A stretch of 64,000 nucleotides of DNA from Verrucomicrobiota bacterium (GTDB lineage Bacteria > Verrucomicrobiota > Verrucomicrobiae > Limisphaerales > UBA11358), in the NCBI GenBank assembly GCA_014860005.1, contig JACZKP010000125.1, positions 1 to 64,000 on the forward strand, read 5' to 3'. The notes beneath the pieces are model-generated. The model did no database searches and was not told the origin of the DNA. It saw only the letters and a list, made by a program, of their open reading frames with translations. Shown here piece after piece: positions 46,462 through 53,163 of the stretch (position 1 is its first letter; each line of letters opens with the position of its first letter). A program made the position numbers and the translations under genes.

Positions 46462-47367
46462 TCATTTTAGCAGGAGCAGACTGGCATCCTCTCCCGCCAT
46501 TTGCGCCCGCGCCGCCTTTTCCAGAATCTTGAACAACGCCTCCAGCAACACCGTGCGCCGCCCCTGCCACAGCACCCCAAACGTGACGGCCTCGAAACCC
46601 TCCAACGGCAGCAGCCGCACTTGCGGATGATATTTCATTTTCGGTACCCGCACCGTGACGCCGATCCCGTAACCGTTGGCCACGTACGTCTGGACCATTT
46701 CCACCGTGCTGACTTCGATGCCGCTGAACCAGTCCACCTTGAGTCTGGCCAGGCCCTCCTGAAACGCGCGCCGGATGGGTTCATTGCTCGGCACGGTGAT
46801 CAGTGAATCCTCGATGCGGTCGCGCTGCCACAATTCCTGCGCGGACGCCAGCTTGCTGCGTTTGGGCACCAACAACACCAGCGGCATTTTGAACATCGGG
46901 ATGACATTGATCCCGGCGGGCGGGCGCGCCCCCAGCAAACAGACCGCGAGATCAATCTCCTGTTGCTGCAGCCAGTTGATGACTTCCGGATCATAACCTT
47001 CGCGCAGCGTCACCTTGAGTTTCGGGAAATCCTGCTGCAACTCCTGCAGCATCGGCGGCAGATGGTCGCGCAACATGATCTCCGACGCGGCGATCCGCAG
47101 ATGTTGCGAAATGCCGCCCTGCAGTTTCTCCGCCATCGGCGTGAGATTGTCGAAGAACGGTTTGATGAAATCGAAAAGCTCCCTGCCCGGCGGCGTGAGC
47201 GAGAAAGGCCGCCGATGAAACAACGTCACCCCGAGAAACTCCTCCAGTTGAATCACCTGCCCGCTGATGGCCGGCTGTTGAATGCCGTAAGGCATGTTGC
47301 GCACGGCTTCGCTGATCCCGCCATGCTTCGCGACGTAATAGAACAATTCGAGGTGATGGATGTTCAT
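46462..47367 (-). CDS. LysR-family transcriptional regulator
   Basis: 301 residues. The winged HTH is at the N-terminus (MNIHHLELFYYVAKHGGISE, then QPAISGQVIQLEEFLGVTLF) and the ligand-binding fold runs from ~88 to 285. It differs from the commonest LysR start by the NMPYGIQQPAIS insert-like segment. No adjacent metabolic gene tells the target. The 274 bases before it on the left (46188-46461) show no gene. Confidence 0.9.
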   Translation of the reverse strand: MNIHHLELFYYVAKHGGISEAVRNMPYGIQQPAISGQVIQLEEFLGVTLFHRRPFSLTPPGRELFDFIKPFFDNLTPMAEKLQGGISQHLRIAASEIMLRDHLPPMLQELQQDFPKLKVTLREGYDPEVINWLQQQEIDLAVCLLGARPPAGINVIPMFKMPLVLLVPKRSKLASAQELWQRDRIEDSLITVPSNEPIRRAFQEGLARLKVDWFSGIEVSTVEMVQTYVANGYGIGVTVRVPKMKYHPQVRLLPLEGFEAVTFGVLWQGRRTVLLEALFKILEKAARAQMAGEDASLLLLK

Positions 47368-47539
47368 AACATTGATTCCGGTTTTGCTGCCGTGACTCTG
47401 AACAAATTACCGCCGGCCAGCAAGCCGCCAGACAGCCGGGCCGCCCGAAAGGAGCGCCGGACAGTGTGGCCGGCTTCTGCCGTTCGAGCAGCGCAAAGCC
47501 AACTGCCAGTCCGCGCTCCGGCACCGGGGCGACGCGAGG

Positions 47540-48265
47540 TCATGCTGCTGGTTCTGGTTTGTTTTGGTTTGACTCACTTTGACCGGGTTTGACCGGGTTG
47601 GCCTCGGAGGTGGTGGCGGTCGGTGTTTCCGGCGGCTCCGGTGGCAGGCCGTAGATTTCCCGGATGCGGCGGGCCTTTTCCTCCGGGCTGATCCTCTCCC
47701 GTTGAATCCAGTCGCGCACCGCCGGATTCTCCGCCCATTGCTCGAAATGCGCCACCACTTCCTCCTCGGTTTTCTCCCGCTCGCGCTCCAGCCGTTCCTG
47801 CTCCATCTGCAGGCGCGCGCCGCTATGATCACCCCGGCGCAACTCGACAATGTCCTGACACAGTCCCCGCAAGGTGCGGAGCTGGCGCCGGAACGGTTCG
47901 GACAATTCCCCGTTCCAGCCCCCCAGCGCCGCGGCATAACGCGCCGCCAGCACGGTGGCCAGATGATCCGTCAACCGGCCCTCCGTCGCTGCGGTGATTT
48001 CCTGGGCATCGGCGGCCAGTTCGCGTGCCTGGGCCAAAGTCTCCTGCCGCGCCTGCCACTCGGCAAAACCGCCGGCCCGCCATTCGCTCAGGTTTTGTTT
48101 GCTGATGGCCACGCCGCCGAAGTCCCGGCTCAGGACTTCCGTGACTTGGGGCAAGCCGTTCAGCCAGGCCAGCAACGCCTTGCCGCACTGACCATCGGCC
48201 AGCCGACGGTTCAACTCGTCGCGCAGCTCGCGCGGCAATCTGGAAATTTTTCCGTTACGAGCCAT
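47540..48265 (-). CDS. Mu-gp27/small-terminase-like helical protein
   Basis: 241 residues. N-terminal HTH-like part (MARNGKISRLPRELRDELNR, then ISKQNLSEWRAGGFAEWQ, ~74-91) followed by long charged helices (RGDHSGARLQMEQERLERER) and ISPEEKARRIREIYGLPP, then a Pro/Thr-rich tail. It resembles phage DUF3486/gp27-type proteins thought to be small terminase subunits, but no other packaging gene is here. It shares the RGDH.xARLQ and S(P)E..K..I pattern with 48745-49176. Function not known. ATG 48265 is preferred to an in-frame start at 48313. Confidence 0.5.
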   Translation of the reverse strand: MARNGKISRLPRELRDELNRRLADGQCGKALLAWLNGLPQVTEVLSRDFGGVAISKQNLSEWRAGGFAEWQARQETLAQARELAADAQEITAATEGRLTDHLATVLAARYAAALGGWNGELSEPFRRQLRTLRGLCQDIVELRRGDHSGARLQMEQERLEREREKTEEEVVAHFEQWAENPAVRDWIQRERISPEEKARRIREIYGLPPEPPETPTATTSEANPVKPGQSESNQNKPEPAA

Positions 48266-48366
48266 GCGTAAATTTGTGAACCGCTGATAAACCTGGCGCG
48301 GCGGATACCGCAACCAACGATGATAGCCCCGAAGGAACAGAGCGCGGGTTGCGCCGCCACCACCGG

Positions 48367-48527
48367 CTTTGGAGTGCGCGGACTTGTCCGCGCTTTCCGC
48401 AGGCGACTGGTCGCCGCCGAAGGCAAGCGGAAGGTCCCGTCACTCTCACGATCCGCTGCACGCGGCTTGGCTTTGGCGACGAGTCGCCAAAGCAGAAAAA
48501 GCGGTGACGAGTCACCGCACTCCAAAG
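48367..48527. repeat. large multi-hairpin palindromic element (GGAG/CTCC type)
   Basis: Outer ends CTTTGGAGTGCG and CGCACTCCAAAG are exact reverse complements. Inside are four hairpins: GCGCGGAC-TT-GTCCGCGC, GGCGAC-TG-GTCGCC, TTTGGCGAC-GA-GTCGCCAAA and GCGGTGAC-GA-GTCACCGC. It is 161 bases and fills the gap between the small-terminase-like gene and the 68-residue gene. Confidence 0.8.
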
Positions 48528-48541
48528 CTTTGGTTTTAGGT

Positions 48542-48748
48542 TCATTGGCAGGTTCCTTCCGGCAATTGGGCCGAGCCGTCCTCTGCCGGTTCATCCTCGT
48601 CACCAAACATGGCGCGATAGAGCAACCGGAGTCTCTCGGAATTGTCCGGTGGCGGATGCGCCGCCAGCGCCGCGTCGAGCCGGGCAAACGCGGAACGATA
48701 CCCGGCGGGGTGTCGCCCACGGCGCGGAGTTGGGGAGTAAGGTTTCAT
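48542..48748 (-). CDS. short protein of unknown function, coupled to upstream gene
   Basis: 68 residues, not recognised. It is basic at the N-terminus (MKPYSPTPRRGRHPAGYRSA), with a helical middle (AFARLDAALAAHPPPDN, ERLRLLYRAMFGDED) and an acidic end. Its ATG overlaps the stop of the preceding gene as ATGA, the only reason to believe it is translated. Third gene of a KTSC / small-terminase-like / unknown row; the large palindrome follows it. Confidence 0.55.
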   Translation of the reverse strand: MKPYSPTPRRGRHPAGYRSAFARLDAALAAHPPPDNSERLRLLYRAMFGDEDEPAEDGSAQLPEGTCQ

Positions 48749-49176
48749 AACAAGTGCAGTTCTGCTTCGATCTTCTTCAAGGTTTCCGGGCTGATGCCGC
48801 CGCGGGGTTTAGGAAAATACTGCTTGCGGATTTCGGGACGCTTAATCCACTCCCGAAATTCCCGCTCCTTTTGCGCTTGGCGGTTGGCCCGCTGCCAATC
48901 GAGTTCCTCGCGGTCCAGTTGCAGGCGCGCCGCGGCATGGTCGCCGCGGCGCAGCAGCGTCCAGTCGTGTAGGAACGTCCGCAGCACCTCAAACCGGCTG
49001 GTGGCGTTTGTTGCGGTCAATTTCTCCCGCGCGGCCACGAGATATTGCGAAGCCAGCCAGCCCGCCACGGTGTCGGTCACGGAGCCGCCCGCCGCGTGCT
49101 GTAACGCCTGCGCCTCCGCCACCATCTCCCGAAGCAGTTCTTGCGTGTCAGCAAAAGTTGAACCGGTAGTGCTCAT
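48745..49176 (-). CDS. small-terminase-like helical protein
   Basis: 143 residues, all-helical. RRGDHAAARLQLDREELDWQ (~75-94) and RGGISPETLKKIEAELHLL at the end match the C-terminal half of the protein at 47540-48265. It lacks that protein's N-terminal HTH, so it may be a second family member or the partner of a heteromer. ATG 49176 overlaps the stop of the KTSC gene (ATGA). An upstream in-frame start at 49206 adds ten residues. Confidence 0.5.
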   Translation of the reverse strand: MSTTGSTFADTQELLREMVAEAQALQHAAGGSVTDTVAGWLASQYLVAAREKLTATNATSRFEVLRTFLHDWTLLRRGDHAAARLQLDREELDWQRANRQAQKEREFREWIKRPEIRKQYFPKPRGGISPETLKKIEAELHLL

Positions 49177-49367
49177 TTGAATTTGCCGCGCAAGTAACGG
49201 TTCCAAAAAGCGCCGTGCGAAGTGGCGTTCAAGAACTGTGTGAACAGTGTATATGGCACATTCGGCAATGCGTAGAGTTTCGGGTTGTCGTGAAAGAGCA
49301 CATACAACACCCCGTGTTCGTAGCCGATGGCGGCAACCGCCGTTGAATTGACTGAAATTAGTTCCAC
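49173..49367 (-). CDS. KTSC-domain small protein
   Basis: 64 residues. VNSTAVAAIGYEHGVLYVLF, PKLYALPNVPYTLFTQFLNA and HGAFWNRYLRGKFK follow the KTSC domain pattern, with Asn-Ser in place of the motif's Lys-Thr at this point. KTSC proteins are small and often tied to lysyl-tRNA synthetase fusions or phage genes; their role is unproven. First of three overlapping genes (49367 to 48542). Confidence 0.75.
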   Translation of the reverse strand: MELISVNSTAVAAIGYEHGVLYVLFHDNPKLYALPNVPYTLFTQFLNATSHGAFWNRYLRGKFK

Positions 49368-49439
49368 GCTTTGACCCTTACTCCATCCGTGCGTGGAGAA
49401 AAGCGGAAATAGGCTATGGCTCCGCCATTAACCGATACG

Positions 49440-49462
49440 CCCGTAGGCGGGCGCTCTACGGG
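49440..49462. repeat. single REP-like hairpin
   Basis: CCCGTAG (49440-49446) pairs with CTACGGG (49456-49462) across nine bases. Lies in the gap between the unknown 371-residue gene and the KTSC gene, so it could also act as a transcript end. Confidence 0.5.
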
Positions 49463-49472
49463 CGCACGCAGG

Positions 49473-50588
49473 TCAGGCAAACTGCTTCACCTTGTCCCGG
49501 CTGTAGTCCTTCAATTCCTTGAGCATGTCTGGCTTGGTGCCAGTTGACACGGCTTGCAAGCATTCCAACCAGGAAGGTATTTCCAACAACTTGGGAAAAC
49601 GCGCCTCGACCATCTTTTCAATGGCTCCCTTCCACCAGAGCGGCGCAGCGGCAGCGGTTAATTCCGGTAACGTAAGAAAATGCAACCGTGCCACGCCACA
49701 TTCTGCGAACATGCAGAAGAGTTCCAGGTGCGACCCTAACTCGTCTCCATCGTGTGCGTTCTGATTTATTCCTTCTTTCCGCGTGCCAAGTATGTCATCA
49801 ATGCTCTTGCCCATCAGCCGCTGGACTTGCTCTTGTGTCGGCCAGATCACCTCGTGCTGGTCCCAGGCGGAGAGATCGGCCCAGGCATCCCGCGCAAGCT
49901 TGATTTCATGCACGCACTCGGCCACCAACCGGGCGCAAAGCGCGCCCAGCCGTACCCGGTTGTCGGTCAATTTGCCGCCGATACTCTCAGCCGACAGCTC
50001 GATGGCGACTGCGATCTCTGCTGCATCCGCTGTAAAGCGCGGATTTCGGGTCCGAACGGAAGGCATGAAGAGCGACCGCCGGGCCTTGCCGCGGAAAACG
50101 GCTGGATTCTGCAAGGCCAGTTCAGAAAAAGTTTCAGTCAGCTTCAGCGCTTGGTCCCACAGTTCGTTGTTTGCGCCCCAGTGGCCTTCGCGCGCGAGTT
50201 CGCAGAGCATGTCGTTCAACCGGCGGACATGCGCCAGCAGTAGCTTTTCGAAATAACCAACTGGTATCCCGTTTTTCCGGGGCGCGGGCACGGCTTTACG
50301 TAACGCACAAAGATACGATTGAGCGACCAGTTCGCCGTACATGGCGAAATCCCTCAAGTGTAACGCCGTTACTCCTTCCCAAGGTTGGAAATAATACCAC
50401 TCCGCCATGTATCGGTGGTAAGCGACCGACCGTTCCCAAAGCGCTAACGGGTTTGTCGCTGCCGACATCGCCTGTTTATCTTTCCCCAAGCTTGGTTCGA
50501 CGGGACCGGACTTGCTGCCTTTCGACACACTGGCATCCGATCCTGAAATCTGCTTCGGGTGTTTCTTCTTTTTTCGGTTCACAGGCAC
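49473..50588 (-). CDS. unknown protein encoded with the TIR gene
   Basis: 371 residues, not recognised. The first ~40 residues are Lys/Ser-rich and look flexible. The rest is helical, with WERSVAYHRYMAEWYYFQPW (~51-70), IPVGYFEKLLLAHVRRLNDM (~107-126), an acidic middle and a basic end (ELKDYSRDKVKQFA). No membrane segment and no known catalytic motif is seen. The GTG start at 50588 lies 18 bases after the TIR gene stop, with AAGG nearby; a later ATG at 50468 would drop the flexible tail. Co-transcription with the TIR gene suggests a partner, perhaps a regulator or antitoxin, by inference only. Confidence 0.6.
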   Translation of the reverse strand: MPVNRKKKKHPKQISGSDASVSKGSKSGPVEPSLGKDKQAMSAATNPLALWERSVAYHRYMAEWYYFQPWEGVTALHLRDFAMYGELVAQSYLCALRKAVPAPRKNGIPVGYFEKLLLAHVRRLNDMLCELAREGHWGANNELWDQALKLTETFSELALQNPAVFRGKARRSLFMPSVRTRNPRFTADAAEIAVAIELSAESIGGKLTDNRVRLGALCARLVAECVHEIKLARDAWADLSAWDQHEVIWPTQEQVQRLMGKSIDDILGTRKEGINQNAHDGDELGSHLELFCMFAECGVARLHFLTLPELTAAAAPLWWKGAIEKMVEARFPKLLEIPSWLECLQAVSTGTKPDMLKELKDYSRDKVKQFA

Positions 50589-50606
50589 ACCTTGGCTGCT
50601 TTGTCG

Positions 50607-52115
50607 CTACAGTCGTGCGACAGGCGGTTTCTCGCGACCGCCATCGTCCGCTCGCAGCGCGCGGATAACTTTTCCCAGTTCGCGATCAAACAGCGCGGGG
50701 TCTTTTTCCCAGCCGACGAAATTGGCGGCGACGCGACTCTTAATTTCTGATTTCTTGCCGCTCTGGTATTCGTCGCTGAACAGGAAGCCGTCCAAGTTGA
50801 GTGGAATCAGCGCGAGGACTTTCTTGCCACGCTCTTTCATGATTTGCGCCTCTTTCTGGAACGCGCTGGTGATTTCGCGGTCAACCCACCAACTGGTGAG
50901 CGATGATTTGGAGGCGCACAGCAGCATTTTGTCCCAAAGCCTAATGCCCCGGTCAATGCCCTCGTGCAGATCGTCGCCGGGGAGCAGTTGATGCTCGTCG
51001 AGCCAGCAGCGGATTCCTTGTCCTTGAAGCCGATAATGCAGCAAATGGGCAAACGCCTTGTCCTCGCGACTGTAGCTGATGAAGCAGGAATGGTAGTTTC
51101 CCACTGATACCACGCAGAGGTCATCAACTTCGCCAAGCTTCGCGAGTGCATCCGAGACTCTTTTGATTTCGGCACTCCGGATTTCCGGGCGCCAATGTTC
51201 TACAGGAATCTTAAGTGTGGAATTGACCGAGAGAATGACCGACTGCTGAGTTTCCTGTTGGGGAATCAACTCCTCGGTCAGATTGTCTATCTCCCGAAGC
51301 AATCCCTCCCAAAACTGCTTGCGGTCAGCTCGTGGCCAACTGGCCGGCGTGTCCTGCAAAACCTCGCCATCCACAAACCGCGCATTGAGAACTGCCAGCC
51401 CAATCACGACGGGATGATAGGCCTTCTTCCGGTCGTAATCGGCAATCAAAGGGTGAATCTCGAAGATCAGCCCCATGTCAATATTCCGCCCACTGACATC
51501 GCCCGTGAACCGGATGCCCGGGAAATCCATTTGTGGTTGCCTTTCCAGCAGCCGCTTGGGAACGCGCGTGCCTGACTTCAATTCGAGAATACTGGCGTCC
51601 ATCCGCGTCGCGGCCATGGAAAACGGGCGAACGAGTTCGTCGAAAGCGGCACGCCGCTGACGCTCGCCTTTAATGGCATTCAATTCGACGGATGTTTCCA
51701 CTGGCAGAACCGGCGTGTAATAGTCGTTCAACTTTTCATACCAGGCCCAGTTCGTTACCTCAGCCAGAGTCATCGCATTGAACTGGCGTGCCATCGTCCG
51801 GGAAAGCGTTTTGACGGCCAACTCCTTCGTGGCAGTGTTCTGCCTGGTGAGCTTGCCGAACAGATGGCCTCCCGGGGCAATGTCGGCGTTACCACGCGCC
51901 TTCCAGTTCCAATCCACCGGGTAATGCAGCTCAACGAAGGGAGAATTCCAGGTGATTTCACTGTCCCTGGCTTTCTCAACGTAATGCCTGAGACTCCGGA
52001 GCGACCACTTGATCAATGATACCAGCACCTCGATCCGCCAGTGGGGATGATCCCGCTCGTAATTCTCCACGGCATTCTGATAACTGGCGCGATACTTTTG
52101 AATTCTTGTCGTCAC
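50607..52115 (-). CDS. TIR-domain protein with an unknown N-terminal region
   Basis: 502 residues. Residues ~343-490 form a TIR domain: SCFISYSREDKAFAHLLHYR, CWLDEHQLLPGDD, then LLCASKSSLTSWWVDREITS with the putative NADase Glu at ~414. Residues 1-340 are not recognised: a helical start, then a mixed region including HPVVIGLAVLNARFVDG. Bacterial TIR proteins often cleave NAD+ on phage infection, and the N-terminal part usually senses the trigger. Upstream are a RHH/coiled-coil pair and a fused methylase-nuclease, consistent with a defence neighbourhood. The start is a GTG at 52115; no clear ribosome site decides it. The 254-base gap upstream (52116-52369) holds a terminator-like hairpin and no gene. 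Confidence 0.8.
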   Translation of the reverse strand: MTTRIQKYRASYQNAVENYERDHPHWRIEVLVSLIKWSLRSLRHYVEKARDSEITWNSPFVELHYPVDWNWKARGNADIAPGGHLFGKLTRQNTATKELAVKTLSRTMARQFNAMTLAEVTNWAWYEKLNDYYTPVLPVETSVELNAIKGERQRRAAFDELVRPFSMAATRMDASILELKSGTRVPKRLLERQPQMDFPGIRFTGDVSGRNIDMGLIFEIHPLIADYDRKKAYHPVVIGLAVLNARFVDGEVLQDTPASWPRADRKQFWEGLLREIDNLTEELIPQQETQQSVILSVNSTLKIPVEHWRPEIRSAEIKRVSDALAKLGEVDDLCVVSVGNYHSCFISYSREDKAFAHLLHYRLQGQGIRCWLDEHQLLPGDDLHEGIDRGIRLWDKMLLCASKSSLTSWWVDREITSAFQKEAQIMKERGKKVLALIPLNLDGFLFSDEYQSGKKSEIKSRVAANFVGWEKDPALFDRELGKVIRALRADDGGREKPPVARL

Positions 52116-52290
52116 CTCGTGGATTTCACAACTTTGACACAGGCGGCTTGCTCATCGCCATTGCAGCCCTGCCGATGGCAACCCCCCGGCCCCACCCGCA
52201 GCGTCTCCCGTCGCTGGTGGGGTAAATAAATGAAACAGCAGCAAAGAGCTAAAACATCAACCATTTGCAAAGAATTCAGCCTGACGACAT

Positions 52291-52312
52291 AAAAAACGGA
52301 AACACCCCGTTT
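52291..52312 (-). terminator. intrinsic terminator after the coiled-coil gene
   Basis: On the minus strand: AAACGG-GGTGTTT-CCGTTT followed by TTT. The stem is short (6 bp) but placed 58 bases after the stop of the coiled-coil gene at 52370. Confidence 0.5.
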
Positions 52313-52369
52313 GCACGAAAAATGGAAACACCCTCCCTGGCAGCCCCTCCGCAGCCAATCCGCAGGCGT

Positions 52370-52753
52370 TTAGCGGGGGGGCTGCCGGACCACTGCAACC
52401 GGCCGTTTCTCGAGCGCGGCGACGCGGCTACCCAAGCCGGCCAACGACTCAGAGAGCACCTTAGCGAGGCCGGATTGCTCATGGTTGAGTTCAGACATAT
52501 AAACCATCATTTTTGAGACACGGCGGAGGTCATCGCGGACAGCCTTCAAATCAGCCTCCAGGCGCTCGATGCTATTGAGTTCGGCGGTGAGTTTGGCGTC
52601 ATACTCGGCCAGAGACTCCTGAATGAGCGAGCCGGCAGCCTCATTTTCAAACCGCCCCGCGGCCTGGCCGCGCCCGAAGGCCACGGACCAAAGGACCGCC
52701 GACCACAACACCACCAAGCCGATCCAACCCAGCACACTTTTCACGTTTTTCAT
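52370..52753 (-). CDS. single-pass membrane coiled-coil protein
   Basis: 127 residues. Membrane helix ~8-27 (LGWIGLVVLWSAVLWSVAFG), then a long heptad region (LTAELNSIERLEADLKAVRD, ~55-110) and a short basic end. Not recognised by name. Its ATG overlaps the stop of the RHH-like gene (ATGA), so the two work together; one would bind DNA and the other sit in the membrane. No known family was identified. Confidence 0.55.
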   Translation of the reverse strand: MKNVKSVLGWIGLVVLWSAVLWSVAFGRGQAAGRFENEAAGSLIQESLAEYDAKLTAELNSIERLEADLKAVRDDLRRVSKMMVYMSELNHEQSGLAKVLSESLAGLGSRVAALEKRPVAVVRQPPR

Positions 52754-53094
52754 AAGCCAGATTTCTTCTTTCTTTTTAGCCGGTAAGACACCTTTTTAAT
52801 AGGGCTGTTCTCGGCGGGAGGCGGCGGCTGGGCAACCTCATTCAATGCATCATGCGTCGGTTGATGCGAGGGATAAGCCGACCCGCGCTGTTCTCCCGTG
52901 CGCAGAACCTGCTGGCCAACGACCAGGATACCTTCCGCCTTCAGCTTTTCATAAGCCGCCTCAACCACAAAATCAGAATGATTTGCCCGGCGATGGTTTT
53001 GCTGGCGCTTAACCCAAACCTCCACCGCACTGTGCATTTCTGGGGCCACCCAAGCCCCTAAAAACTTCATTCCTTTGGCCCGCTGATTCGGCAT
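52750..53094 (-). CDS. ribbon-helix-helix-like small protein
   Basis: 114 residues. KFLGAWVAPEMHSAVEVWVK (~10-29) then SDFVVEAAYEKLKAEGI (~39-55) fits a beta-strand plus two helices as in CopG/Arc-type DNA-binding proteins, followed by a Pro-rich, then basic tail (KKVSYRLKRKKKSG). ATG 53094 is preferred to an in-frame GTG at 53112. It starts 69 bases downstream of the methylase-nuclease stop. Could regulate the pair it forms with the coiled-coil gene. Confidence 0.5.
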   Translation of the reverse strand: MPNQRAKGMKFLGAWVAPEMHSAVEVWVKRQQNHRRANHSDFVVEAAYEKLKAEGILVVGQQVLRTGEQRGSAYPSHQPTHDALNEVAQPPPPAENSPIKKVSYRLKRKKKSGL

Positions 53095-53163
53095 ACATCT
53101 GCTGTTAAACACCCCCCGCCAAAAAAGTCAAAATAAAAGCCCGCATCCGGTGGGCGGCGCAGT

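Noticed and set aside
52190..52222. GC-rich hairpin (CCCCAC...GTGGGG) before the TIR gene
   Set aside because: Strong stem, but no T-run on the minus strand where a terminator would be needed; the weaker hairpin at 52291-52312 fits better.
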